DNA of 64,000 nucleotides from Streptococcus respiraculi. GTDB lineage: Bacteria > Bacillota > Bacilli > Lactobacillales > Streptococcaceae. The notes beneath the pieces are model-generated. The model was not told the origin of the DNA. It ran no database searches and saw only the letters and a list, made by a program, of their open reading frames with translations. Below are positions 35,911 to 44,030 of this stretch, one piece after another. The first letter of the stretch is position 1. Each line of letters begins with the position of its first letter. The position numbers and the translations under genes are program-made. The stretch covers positions 124,001 to 188,000 of the forward strand of contig NZ_CP022680.1 of the NCBI RefSeq assembly GCF_003595525.1. Reading direction: 5' to 3'.

Positions 35911-36711
35911 ATGTCGGATTGGTTAGCGATTCATGACAAGGTATATGTCGTGACAGGTGGTAGCTCAGGAATTGGGCTTGCAATTGTGAAAAGCTTGTTG
36001 GAACAAGGGGCAAAGGTCGCAAACTTCGATATTCGTGACTCAGATGTGAGCCATGAGAATTTGCTTTTTGTAGAAACCAACGTGACTAGTCATCAAGCGG
36101 TCAAAGAAGCAGTTGCTAAGGTAGTCGCACATTTCGGTACCGTAGACGGTTTGGTCAACAATGCAGGAATCAATATTCCGAGCTTGTTGGTTGATGTAGC
36201 AGAAGAGGCTGGACAATATGAGTTAAATGAAGAAAAGTTTGACAAAATGGTCAATATCAACTTTAAAGGACTTTTCTTTGTATCACAAGAAGTGGCACGT
36301 ATTCTTGCTACTAAAAAATCTGGTGTCATTATCAATATGGCTTCAGAAGCAGGTTTAGAAGGTAGCGAAGGACAAAGTATCTATGCTGCGACAAAGGGTG
36401 CGGTTTATTCTCTCACTCGTTCATGGGCAAAAGAACTGGCGAAACACGGGATTCGTGTGGTGGGCATTGCTCCAGGAATCATGGAAGCAACGGGACTTCG
36501 CACTCTTTCCTACGAAGAAGCTCTTGCCTATACACGTGGAAAAACGGTTGAGGAATTACGCGCAGGTTACAGTAATACTAGTACCATTCCACTTGGACGC
36601 AGTGGTCGCTTGAGTGAAGTGGCGGACTTGGTATGCTATTACTTGTCTGATCGCGCAAGCTATATCACGGGTGTGACCACAAACGTAGCAGGCGGAAAAA
36701 CAAGAGGATAA
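35911..36711 (+). CDS. srlD: Sorbitol-6-phosphate 2-dehydrogenase
   Basis: The 266-residue short-chain dehydrogenase oxidises sorbitol-6-phosphate to fructose-6-phosphate with NAD. The cofactor motif VTGGSSGIGLAI is near residue 14 and NNAGINIP lies in the middle. The catalytic Ser-Tyr-Lys set is in NMASEAGLEGSEGQSIYAATKGAV. The acidic FDIRDSD after the second strand favours NAD. I start at ATG 35911, nine bases after GGAGG; a TTG at 35902 in the same frame overlaps that site. It is the first gene of the sorbitol operon, followed at nine bases by the regulator, the same order as the gut/srl operon of S. mutans. Confidence 0.95.
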   Translation: MSDWLAIHDKVYVVTGGSSGIGLAIVKSLLEQGAKVANFDIRDSDVSHENLLFVETNVTSHQAVKEAVAKVVAHFGTVDGLVNNAGINIPSLLVDVAEEAGQYELNEEKFDKMVNINFKGLFFVSQEVARILATKKSGVIINMASEAGLEGSEGQSIYAATKGAVYSLTRSWAKELAKHGIRVVGIAPGIMEATGLRTLSYEEALAYTRGKTVEELRAGYSNTSTIPLGRSGRLSEVADLVCYYLSDRASYITGVTTNVAGGKTRG

Positions 36712-36720
36712 AGAGGGATT

Positions 36721-38568
36721 ATGAGTCTAGAATTAAACAAAAAGGCATTGTTATATTATTTATCATCTCATGCTAGTGTTAGCTATGAGGTGTTAAGTGA
36801 CCGTCTTCAATGTTCTAGACGTACCCTTAAACTACTAATAGAATCGCTTTTATATAGTTATGATCACATCTTTTCGATACAAGAGATGAATGGCAAGCTA
36901 TCGCTCAAGATACACGATGAAGTAGCCTTCAAGGTCTTGGTGACAGAGGATTTGTTACTTTCGACAGACCTGAACTCTTTCCATAAACGCCAAGCAGTTT
37001 TCTTTCAGATCCTCTTAGAAGCAGATGGCTACGTGTCGGCCGATATGATTGCGGAACAATTAGGAATTAGTCGGCGTAGCCTAACGCGAGATATCAACCG
37101 GATGAAAATGGTTTTAGAAGGCTATCGGTTGAAGCTCCTATCTAAGTCTGGAGTTGGGATTCGGTTAGTAGGCTCTGAGTTAGCCAAGCGTTTGCTCTAT
37201 CTGTATGAGGTCATGGATTATTTAGAGACCAAGCTCGAGCTTCCTAAGGATCTCATGGAGACCTATACGGACTTTGTCAGACATCATCGTTTTCCGATTG
37301 ATGTCGAACGCACCTTTCATTCCACCTTACTTTTGACTGTTTTACGCCGTAGACATTCGTTAGATGAGGAGGATTTCACCTGGTTTACCAGTCAGGAGTC
37401 GCTTGATTTACCAGCGATTTTCTACGATATTTTGTCCTATTTTATGGGGCGCTCTTTGACCAAGGCAGAGCGGGAATTTTTGACCTTTCCCATGCAGTTG
37501 GGCTTGCTTCCAGCAGAAATTGCGCGAGCAGAAATTCGTGAGATGGCAGAGCATATCCTGCGTCAGACGGTACAAGAGTTTGGAATCACCTTGGATATTC
37601 AAGAAAGTGCTCAGGTCTTGCAGCGACATCTGGTGTACATGCTCAATCGCAGTGTCATGAAATGGCGCTTCGAAGAAGTCAGCCTGCGGGAGCAGCTGAT
37701 TCAAAGTTCTTTTTCAAAGATTGTATCGCAATTTTTCGTAAACCGTGTGGTCGAAATGACGGGGCTCACGGTTTCAGAAAAAGAGGTCGTGTTACTTGCT
37801 GCCTGGATGGAATTGCTGATGGCTAGAAAGAGCAAGCCTCTTATCGGTCGGGTTGCGGTGATTACCCAGTCGGGTCAGTCCTTTAACTACTTGGTAGAGA
37901 CGCAAATTCGTCAGATTTTCGGTGAGGCTGTTCAACTTGATTTTCTCGACTTCGTCAATCACCTCCCCTATGAGGAGCTCAACCAGCACTATGATTTGAT
38001 TTTCACGGACAATCTCATGTATAGTCAAAATTTATTCCAGCCCTTCTTATCTTTATCACTTGTGACCAAGGAGAATCAGGCTGAGCGAGAGGCTTTAGAG
38101 AGAACGGTATTGGGACGCAAGATTGAGATGTATAGCCATGTCATCAATGTGCAGTTTGAGACCAATCAGACCTACGAGGAAAATCTGGATATGTTGCTGG
38201 CTGAAATGGTGAAACAGCAGCTGATTTCAAGTGAAGCCCTTCAGAAATTAAAGGACAAGGAAGCGAAAAATCCAGCTATTTCAGAAGACGGCTACGCCTT
38301 TCCACACTTGACGGATGCGAGTCTCACTCAATTGATCGTTGTGGTATCAGAAGATTTTCCAGTTGCCTTAGAAACAAGGGCAGGGCAGAGTATCCGTGAT
38401 TTCATTTTGCTCTTTGTGCCGATGGAATTGGATGATTTTAATCAGGATTTGCTTTTTAAAATCTTTGATAATACTTTTCGCATGAGTAGTGAGACGCATA
38501 TCAAGGAGCGACTAGGATTGACGAATTCGTCTGAAAAGATTCAGATTGGTCAGTTAAGAAAGGAATAA
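36721..38568 (+). CDS. srlR: PRD-containing regulator of the sorbitol operon
   Basis: The 615-residue BglG/MtlR-type regulator has an N-terminal Mga-like HTH (SYEVLSDRLQCSRRTLKLLIESL), a second HTH (VSADMIAEQLGISRRSLTRDINRM), PTS-regulation domains across the middle and a IIB/IIA-like C-terminus ending in a EIIA-type segment with GYAFPHLTDA (phosphorylatable His). This agrees with GutR/SrlR of low-GC Gram-positives. AAAGAGGGATT precedes the ATG. It is encoded inside the operon it likely activates, between the dehydrogenase and gutM-type gene. It is the third PRD regulator in 17 kb, each attached to its own PTS. Confidence 0.92.
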   Translation: MSLELNKKALLYYLSSHASVSYEVLSDRLQCSRRTLKLLIESLLYSYDHIFSIQEMNGKLSLKIHDEVAFKVLVTEDLLLSTDLNSFHKRQAVFFQILLEADGYVSADMIAEQLGISRRSLTRDINRMKMVLEGYRLKLLSKSGVGIRLVGSELAKRLLYLYEVMDYLETKLELPKDLMETYTDFVRHHRFPIDVERTFHSTLLLTVLRRRHSLDEEDFTWFTSQESLDLPAIFYDILSYFMGRSLTKAEREFLTFPMQLGLLPAEIARAEIREMAEHILRQTVQEFGITLDIQESAQVLQRHLVYMLNRSVMKWRFEEVSLREQLIQSSFSKIVSQFFVNRVVEMTGLTVSEKEVVLLAAWMELLMARKSKPLIGRVAVITQSGQSFNYLVETQIRQIFGEAVQLDFLDFVNHLPYEELNQHYDLIFTDNLMYSQNLFQPFLSLSLVTKENQAEREALERTVLGRKIEMYSHVINVQFETNQTYEENLDMLLAEMVKQQLISSEALQKLKDKEAKNPAISEDGYAFPHLTDASLTQLIVVVSEDFPVALETRAGQSIRDFILLFVPMELDDFNQDLLFKIFDNTFRMSSETHIKERLGLTNSSEKIQIGQLRKE

Positions 38569-38570
38569 CA

Positions 38571-39047
38571 ATGGATAGTGTGTATATCTTAGGGGCGGTT
38601 GTGATTACGGCTTATGTCTTTCAAATCATCTTTGGTTTGCGTCAAATCAAGCATTTCAATCAGACCTATTCCGAAATGAGAAAAAAAGGGCGTATAGCCA
38701 TTGGCCGCAGGAGCGGTCGCATTAAGGCAGGCACCATTGTCCTTTTTGCAGTTGATAAAAAAGGACATGTTCTGGAGGCGCGCAGAATGCAGGGAATAAC
38801 GGTTGCAGCACGTTTCAAAGAGATGCCAGACTACGTAGGGCAAGATATCCATTACCTGGATCATTACAATCCCCTTGTACGAAAAGAAAATAAATTATTG
38901 CAAGTTGCCATTGAAGACGCACGGGAAGTATTTGTCAGATCTGAGGCAGGCGACTATCGGGATGTCCCGAAATTCGCCCCAGTCATGGATCTGGGCACTC
39001 GCCTAAAAATGCTTCCAGAGTTTTTCAAATTTCAGTTTAAAAAATAA
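38571..39047 (+). CDS. srlM: Glucitol operon activator protein GutM/SrlM
   Basis: The 158-residue protein begins with one membrane segment (VYILGAVVITAYVFQIIFGL), followed by a basic cytoplasmic part with GRIAIGRRSGRIKAGTIVLFAVD. That agrees with the GutM family, accessory activators of sorbitol operons. It starts two bases after the regulator stop, with AGAAAGGAATAACA as ribosome-binding site, so the two are translationally coupled. The mechanism of GutM is not well understood; a membrane-anchored link between the PTS and the regulator is plausible. Confidence 0.9.
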   Translation: MDSVYILGAVVITAYVFQIIFGLRQIKHFNQTYSEMRKKGRIAIGRRSGRIKAGTIVLFAVDKKGHVLEARRMQGITVAARFKEMPDYVGQDIHYLDHYNPLVRKENKLLQVAIEDAREVFVRSEAGDYRDVPKFAPVMDLGTRLKMLPEFFKFQFKK

Positions 39048-39072
39048 TAATCAATAAACAAAGGAGTTTATT

Positions 39073-39615
39073 ATGGACTATGTTGTAAAATTTGCTGAAG
39101 GCTTTATCAAGCTCTTCCAATTGGGTGGCGAAACCTTTATCAGCTGGATGACTGGGATTGTTCCCGTGGTTCTCATGCTCTTGGTAGCCATGAATACGGT
39201 GATTGCCCTTCTTGGGGAAGAAAAAGTACACCGTTTAGCTCAGGTTTCTGCGAAAAATCCCGTGACACGCTACATGATTTTGCCATTTATCTCAGCTTTC
39301 ATGCTTGGAAATCCAATGGCGATTAGCATGGGACGTTTCTTGCCTGAATATTACAAACCAGGCTTTGTTGCAGCACAAATGCAATTCTGTCACACCTCAA
39401 ATGGTGTCTTCCCTCACATCAATCCAGGTGAATTGTTTGTGTATTTGGGAATTGCAACAGGTATCCAAACGCTTGGTCTCAACCAGACAGAGTTAGCGAT
39501 TCGTTATCTACTCGTTGGTTTGGTGATGAACTTTGTCGGCGGTTGGGTAACAGACTTTACAACAGCTTATGTTGCAAAACAACAAGGCATTACCCTTAAA
39601 AAGACATTTGACTAA
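39073..39615 (+). CDS. srlA: PTS sorbitol transporter IIC (IIC2) component
   Basis: The 180-residue integral membrane subunit of the glucitol PTS has about four hydrophobic segments and the family sequence [52 protein letters not shown]. In this family the membrane part is split between SrlA and SrlE. AAAGGAGTTTATT precedes the ATG. It is followed at 17 bases by srlE. Length is typical for SrlA/GutA1. Confidence 0.96.
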   Translation: MDYVVKFAEGFIKLFQLGGETFISWMTGIVPVVLMLLVAMNTVIALLGEEKVHRLAQVSAKNPVTRYMILPFISAFMLGNPMAISMGRFLPEYYKPGFVAAQMQFCHTSNGVFPHINPGELFVYLGIATGIQTLGLNQTELAIRYLLVGLVMNFVGGWVTDFTTAYVAKQQGITLKKTFD

Positions 39616-39632
39616 GAAAAGAGGATGAGACA

Positions 39633-40625
39633 ATGACATACAAGAGCATTAAAGTTGTAAAAGGTAGTGGCGGTTATGGTGGTCCGCTTGTGATTACTCC
39701 AACAGAAGAAAAGCATAAATTCATCTACATCACTGGTGGTGGAGAAAAGCCAGCCATTGTGGACAAAATCGCAGAATTGACAGGTATGGAGCCAGTCAAT
39801 GGTTTTAAAACATCCATTCCGGATGAGGAAATTGCCCTTGCGATTGTTGACTGTGGTGGAACGCTTCGTTGCGGTATTTATCCAAAGAAAGGTATTCCAA
39901 CGATTAACGTAGTGCCGACAGGAAAAAGTGGTCCGCTAGCCCAATACATTACAGAAGACATCTACGTATCAAATGTTGGTGTCGATCAAATTAGCCTAGC
40001 AGACGGCTCAGAAGTTGCTGCAGCACCTGTACAGGCTGCTGAAGTGAAAAAAACAAGCTACGACACCTCTAAAAAGATTACAGAACAGCGCGCTGAATCT
40101 AGCTTTATCGCTCGTATCGGTATGGGAGCTGGTAAGGTTGTTGCGACCTTTAACCAAGCGGCGCGTGAAGCCATTCAAACCATGCTCAACACCATTTTGC
40201 CATTCATGGCCTTTGTATCTCTCCTAATCGGGATTATCCAAGGTTCTGGTGTCGGAAACTGGCTCGCAAAACTCATGGTGCCACTTGCAGGCAATGTGTG
40301 GGGCTTGGTCATCATCGGATTTATCTGTTCACTTCCATTCCTATCTCCACTCTTAGGCCCTGGTGCGGTTATCAGCCAAATCATCGGTACCTTGATTGGT
40401 GTGGAAATCGGAAAAGGAAATATTCCTCCACAAATGGCCTTACCAGCGCTCTTTGCCATCAATACACAAAATGGTTGTGACTTTATTCCAGTTGCGCTTG
40501 GATTATCAGAAGCAGAAGCTGAAACCGTTGAGGTAGGTGTGCCAGCGGTTCTCTACTCTCGTTTCTTAAATGGTGTGCCACGTGTTATTGTAGCTTGGTT
40601 GGCAAGTTTTGGTCTTTATAGTTAA
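39633..40625 (+). CDS. srlE: PTS sorbitol transporter IIBC component
   Basis: The 330-residue protein combines the IIB domain with the second half of the membrane domain. The IIB phosphorylation cysteine is in [20 protein letters not shown]. After a linker around residues 135-160, the membrane part has ANLLNT-type helices with [25 protein letters not shown] and [23 protein letters not shown]. The IIB N-terminus ([15 protein letters not shown]) matches GutE/SrlE. GAAAAGAGGATGAGACA precedes the ATG. With SrlA and SrlB it imports sorbitol as sorbitol-6-phosphate. Confidence 0.96.
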   Translation: MTYKSIKVVKGSGGYGGPLVITPTEEKHKFIYITGGGEKPAIVDKIAELTGMEPVNGFKTSIPDEEIALAIVDCGGTLRCGIYPKKGIPTINVVPTGKSGPLAQYITEDIYVSNVGVDQISLADGSEVAAAPVQAAEVKKTSYDTSKKITEQRAESSFIARIGMGAGKVVATFNQAAREAIQTMLNTILPFMAFVSLLIGIIQGSGVGNWLAKLMVPLAGNVWGLVIIGFICSLPFLSPLLGPGAVISQIIGTLIGVEIGKGNIPPQMALPALFAINTQNGCDFIPVALGLSEAEAETVEVGVPAVLYSRFLNGVPRVIVAWLASFGLYS

Positions 40626-40672
40626 GCATATATCAAACGACAAATAATAAAATAGAATAGGAAGATAGACGA

Positions 40673-41038
40673 ATGACAAAAATTTTTGAAACAAAGATTG
40701 TAAGTATCGGAGAACAGGCTCCAAACATGATTGAAGAAGCAAATATGCTCATTTTATTCGGAATGGAAGCGCCAGCTGATTTGGCTGATTACTGCTACAA
40801 GATTAGTAACAAGAATTTGTCAGGATCTATCCTCCCAGGTGCGCGCTTGGTCATTGATGGTGCGGAGTATCCTGTTACAGCAGTAGGAAATGTTGTCGAG
40901 CAAAACCTATCTGCCCTAGGCCATATCACTATTGCCTTTGATGGATCTGAGGAAGGTTCGCTTCCAGGGACCCTACATGTGGCAGCAGGACAAGTACCAG
41001 CCCTTAAAGAGGGTAGCGTGATTGAACTCGTTGCCTAA
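40673..41038 (+). CDS. srlB: PTS sorbitol transporter IIA component
   Basis: The 121-residue glucitol-type IIA is a distinct small family. It has the characteristic ILFGMEAPADLADYCY, ILPGARLVIDGAEYPVTAVG and NLSALGHITIAFDG segments; the histidine in LGHITI is the likely phospho-acceptor. AGGAAGATAGACGA precedes the ATG. It is the last standard gene of the sorbitol operon. A MITE-like element begins three bases after its stop codon, and a transaldolase-family gene follows that. Confidence 0.95.
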   Translation: MTKIFETKIVSIGEQAPNMIEEANMLILFGMEAPADLADYCYKISNKNLSGSILPGARLVIDGAEYPVTAVGNVVEQNLSALGHITIAFDGSEEGSLPGTLHVAAGQVPALKEGSVIELVA

Positions 41039-41041
41039 TTC

Positions 41042-41146
41042 TATAGTGGATTGAATAAAGGTTAGGACATCGTTAAGTCGCTTTGATGAATGCCAGTTCT
41101 ATCTGTAGCTCCTCACCTTGTCCTATTCCTTTCTCAATCCACTATA
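41042..41146. mobile_element. 105-bp MITE-like element with terminal inverted repeats
   Basis: The ends TATAGTGGATTGA (41042-41054) and TCAATCCACTATA (41134-41146) are perfect inverted repeats, and the similarity extends imperfectly to about 28 bases (AAAGGTTAGGACA versus TGTCCTATTCCTTT). There is no open reading frame. A third occurrence of the end, TCAATCCACTATA, is at 56133-56145. It has the shape of a non-autonomous transposon derived from an IS whose transposase is not in the window. Confidence 0.75.
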
Positions 41147-41282
41147 AATCATCGATTGTCCGCTTGGAAATTCCGGCGGATAATCTTGTTTTAGGATTGT
41201 CAATCAGATTTAGCACCTGTATTCCTAAGCTCCCGATTAGAGTTTCTGAGCTGTGAATACAGGTTCTTGGAAAGGAAACATC

Positions 41283-41951
41283 ATGAAGCTCATTTTAGAT
41301 ACTGCGAATCAAGAAAAAATCAAGGAGTATTTGACCTATCTGCCTGTGTCGGGGGTGACGACCAATCCCAGTATTGTCAAGAAAGAAGGAGAGATTGACT
41401 TCTTTGAACACATGAGAGAAATCCGCCAGTTGATTGGTTTTGAGCGGAGCCTCCACGTACAGGTGATTGCTCAAGACTATGAGGGGATGTTGGCAGATGC
41501 TCATCGTCTTGTCGAAGAGATTGATAATCAGATTTTTATCAAAGTTCCTGTTACCAAGGAAGGTTTGCGGGCTATCAAAACGCTGAAAAAAGCCAAATTA
41601 GGCGTGACTGCAACAGCTATCTATACAGAAATGCAGGCCCTCCTAGCCCTAGAAAGCGGGGCTGATTTTCTAGCTCCTTATGTTAATCGCATTTCCAGCT
41701 TGAATGGCGATGCGTTTTCGCTCATTAGCCATGTCCAAAAGGAGATTGAACGTACTCAATCTTCCACCCAGATTCTTGCTGCCAGCTTCAAGCAGGTCGG
41801 ACAGGTCCTTGATGCTGTTCATGCAGGAGCAAGTTGTGTAACAGTGGGAACTGATGTTCTTGATCAATTTCTTGTCCACCCTTCGATTGATCAGGCAGTG
41901 GCAGATTTTGCAAGAGACTGGGAAAGTAATTTTGGTCGAAACAGCATCTGA
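41283..41951 (+). CDS. Transaldolase family protein (fructose-6-phosphate aldolase type)
   Basis: The 222-residue protein belongs to the short TalB/FsaA-type class I aldolase family. Visible features are the N-terminal LILDTANQEKIKEYL, VSGVTTNPSIVKKEG, the Schiff-base lysine region GVTATAIYTEMQALLALESGADFLAPYVNRI and the C-terminal ILAASFKQVGQVLDAVHAGASCVTVGTDVL. I start at ATG 41283, preceded by GGAAAGGAAACATC; the longer frame from 41253 has no ribosome-binding site. It follows the sorbitol genes and could convert fructose-6-phosphate to glyceraldehyde and dihydroxyacetone or act as a transaldolase. A MITE-like element lies between it and srlB, and I see no clear promoter, so co-transcription is uncertain. 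Confidence 0.9.
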   Translation: MKLILDTANQEKIKEYLTYLPVSGVTTNPSIVKKEGEIDFFEHMREIRQLIGFERSLHVQVIAQDYEGMLADAHRLVEEIDNQIFIKVPVTKEGLRAIKTLKKAKLGVTATAIYTEMQALLALESGADFLAPYVNRISSLNGDAFSLISHVQKEIERTQSSTQILAASFKQVGQVLDAVHAGASCVTVGTDVLDQFLVHPSIDQAVADFARDWESNFGRNSI

Positions 41952-42168
41952 TATAGTCATTTCATTTTCATCTATTACGCTGTTAACTCGTCTTGCTTAA
42001 ACAGTCCAGTGGACTGTTTAAGGTGGGAAATAGGGGTTATTCATAATCCTTAGTAGTCCCAGTTATGCCCTGCGACTCATTGCCTAGTACTAAATCAAAA
42101 CGAAACGACTATAAATACGAAAGTTGGGGCAGTTGGGCCCTGACTTTTTCTTTACGACTCTCGCTTTC
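41952..42168 (+). other. Non-coding region with degenerate repeat related to 23093-23250
   Basis: GCTTAAACAGTCCAGTGGA with its inverted ACAGTCCAGTGGACTGT dyad, and AAATCAAAACGAAACGA about 100 bases later, parallel the region before the ulaG promoter. No gene is supported here. Confidence 0.5.
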
Positions 42169-42197
42169 TTGAAAGTTTAGCCTGAAAACCCTATAAT
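42169..42197 (+). promoter_or_regulatory. Promoter of the PASTA gene pair
   Basis: TTGAAA (42169-42174) and TATAAT (42192-42197) have a 17-base spacer. The ATG follows at 42231, preceded by AAGAGGAAATAAGGC. Confidence 0.8.
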
Positions 42198-42230
42198 AGT
42201 AAGAAAGAAGATAAAAAGAGGAAATAAGGC

Positions 42231-42536
42231 ATGTTGGAATCATGGTTGTGGTTGGCAGGAAGTGCTATTTTAAATGGGATTCATCACATCGGGAAAAAAG
42301 AGGTGCCCAATGTCATCGAGTTGGATTTGGCTGAAGCCAAGAAACACCTGACAGATATGGGCTTTCGAGTCAGCGCAGTCTTGCTCAAACCTGAGCGCAA
42401 GTATGCCAAGAAACGCGCTGGTGAAGTGGTCCATTACTGTCCAGATTGGGTAGAGAAAAAGGGGCTTGTTAAGATCTACTATGTGGACGAAGAAGTTGTA
42501 GAAGCGAGCAAGAAAATTGGTTTTTTCCACCGCTGA
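42231..42536 (+). CDS. Small PASTA-domain protein (one repeat)
   Basis: The 101-residue protein consists of a short N-terminus (MLESWLWLAGSAILNGIHH) and one PASTA domain from about residue 25 to 90: EVPNVIELDLAEAKKHLTDM starts it, and KGLVKIYYVDEE closes it. PASTA domains usually sit outside the cell on PBP2x and StkP/PrkC, where they sense peptidoglycan. Here the hydrophobic N-terminal patch is too short for a normal membrane anchor or signal peptide, so the protein is probably cytoplasmic. It is followed 35 bases later by a two-repeat paralogue. The function is unknown. Confidence 0.82.
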   Translation: MLESWLWLAGSAILNGIHHIGKKEVPNVIELDLAEAKKHLTDMGFRVSAVLLKPERKYAKKRAGEVVHYCPDWVEKKGLVKIYYVDEEVVEASKKIGFFHR

Positions 42537-42571
42537 TACTGGTGAGATAGATTAGGCAAAAGAGGTAGTAA

Positions 42572-43288
42572 ATGGCGAAAAAGAAATTACCAGTCAATGG
42601 AAAAATGATTGGTGAGGTGGCAAAGATTTTTGATATTATTCCAGATACAACACGGGTGATTGGCGAAGCTGTTCATGCGGTTGTTCCATTAGTAGACAAA
42701 GTCTTGGAACAAAATTATCAGAAGAAAAACCGTCTGGTACGTCTGCCCAATATGGTAGACATGAATATCAAGGAAGCGCAGGAACATTTGGAAGAACTAG
42801 GCTTTGTGGTCAGTAAAATCCTCGCTAAACCTCACCAACGCTATGCTAAACGAGAGGTTGATGAGGTGGTGGCGATGACTCCGAAGTCTGGAAGTCTGGA
42901 GCCAGGAGCTCTTGTTAAGCTCTACTATGTTAACCAAGACGTGATTGAGGAGAGCGACTTGGTTATTCCTCTGCCAAATCTCGTTGGACTTCCCTTGGAA
43001 GAAGCGCAAGAACATTTAAAAGCGCTGGGGTTAAAGCCAGTTGGGCTTGCCGTACAGGGAAAAGCGAGGTATGCACATCAGCAGGTCGATACCGTCCTTG
43101 ACATGTATCCAAAGCCAAGTGTCCTGCTATCAGGTGTTCCCAAAGGTAGTTTTGTCAAATTGCACTATCTAACAGAGGCAGGACTTACAGACAGTCGTAT
43201 CAAGGCTCAACAAGCACGGGCTAAAAAGCTTGAAGTACCAGCCTTTGTCCAACAAATTCCTAAACTCTTCCCGTTCAAGAAAAAATAA
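42572..43288 (+). CDS. PASTA-domain protein (two repeats)
   Basis: The 238-residue protein has a ~45-residue lead (IFDIIPDTTRVIGEAVHAVVPLVDKVLE), then PASTA repeat 1 (about 52-125, from RLPNMVDMNIKEAQEHLEEL to GALVKLYYVNQD) and PASTA repeat 2 (about 130-205, from PLPNLVGLPLEEAQEHLKAL to GSFVKLHYLTEA), and a basic tail ending PKLFPFKKK. There is no signal peptide, membrane segment, kinase or penicillin-binding domain. The first repeat is very like that of the preceding gene, including the RYAK and VKLYYV segments, so the pair arose by duplication. AAAGAGGTAGTAA precedes the ATG. Function unknown. Confidence 0.85.
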   Translation: MAKKKLPVNGKMIGEVAKIFDIIPDTTRVIGEAVHAVVPLVDKVLEQNYQKKNRLVRLPNMVDMNIKEAQEHLEELGFVVSKILAKPHQRYAKREVDEVVAMTPKSGSLEPGALVKLYYVNQDVIEESDLVIPLPNLVGLPLEEAQEHLKALGLKPVGLAVQGKARYAHQQVDTVLDMYPKPSVLLSGVPKGSFVKLHYLTEAGLTDSRIKAQQARAKKLEVPAFVQQIPKLFPFKKK

Positions 43289-43354
43289 GGATAATTCTTG
43301 ACATTTTTGTGAGATTAGGGCAGGATAGAAGTAGAAAAGCCAAAGGAGGCTATC

Positions 43355-43888
43355 ATGAAAAAGAAATTGTTCCCCATTTTAGTTGCTTTGTTGATGGTAA
43401 CAGCTTTGACAGCTTGTTCGACCAATAAAGCTAAAGAAAGCGACAGCTCTTCATCATCGATGACAGCAACATCTTCTAAAGTAGAAGAATCCACATCAAC
43501 CAGTTCTTCGTCTGAGGTGAAAACATTGAAAGAATCCACCATCGTTTATCTTTCAGATCAAGAAATCGAAGCCGTTCAAACCTTGGGCGAAGTGAAGACA
43601 GCCTTTAAATCATTAACAGACGCCTATGTGGCTGATTTTGATGAATTGATTGCTCAATTACCAGAAGAGGGAAAGAACACACTTGCACCGTTTCGTGAGC
43701 AGTTGACTCAAATGTTGGACAAACAGCAAGAAACGATTGCAACTCAATTTGCGAGTCGTGGTGACGACAGCGCCTTAATTTCAGAAGCAGACCGTGAAAA
43801 GGTTATTTCAGGTTTAAAAGCAGCTCGTGACCAATTAAAACAAGCAGTGACAAAAGCTAGAGAACAGGTTCAGCCTATGCTAAAATAG
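43355..43888 (+). CDS. Ser/Thr-rich lipoprotein of unknown function
   Basis: The 177-residue protein has a lipoprotein signal (MKKKLFPILVALLMVTALTAC, lipobox LTAC, Cys21). A low-complexity Ser/Thr linker (about 30-55, SSSSMTATSSKVEESTSTSSSS) acts as a wall-spanning spacer, followed by an alpha-helical, charged C-terminal domain (about 65-177) with heptad-like segments such as REQLTQMLDKQQETIATQF. I do not recognise the domain. AAAGGAGGCTATC precedes the ATG. It lies 66 bases after the PASTA pair in the same direction and may be transcribed separately. A strong terminator follows. Confidence 0.78.
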   Translation: MKKKLFPILVALLMVTALTACSTNKAKESDSSSSSMTATSSKVEESTSTSSSSEVKTLKESTIVYLSDQEIEAVQTLGEVKTAFKSLTDAYVADFDELIAQLPEEGKNTLAPFREQLTQMLDKQQETIATQFASRGDDSALISEADREKVISGLKAARDQLKQAVTKAREQVQPMLK

Positions 43889-43936
43889 GAAGACTGAAGA
43901 GGGGGTTGAGAAATCCGTTTCTCAGTCTTCTTTTTT
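43889..43936 (+). terminator. Terminator of the lipoprotein gene
   Basis: GAAGACTGA (43889-43897) pairs with TCAGTCTTC (43922-43930), with an inner GAGAAA/TTTCTC stem, followed by TTTTTT. It overlaps the end of the coding sequence by less than one codon. Confidence 0.9.
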
Positions 43937-44030
43937 GAAGCAAAGATAGCTTGAAAATAAAGATTATTTCCAAATATTCTGAAAATTTGATATAATAGGA
44001 AGCGTATTATATTTGAGAAATGGAGATATC

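Noticed and set aside
41042..41146. Complete insertion sequence
   Set aside because: Terminal repeats are present but no transposase frame fits within 105 bases; only a non-autonomous element is supported. No transposase or integrase gene is seen anywhere in the window.
42231..43288. Single PASTA gene broken by a frameshift
   Set aside because: Both genes have their own ribosome-binding sites and complete domain boundaries, and their first repeats are paralogous, not consecutive parts of one gene.
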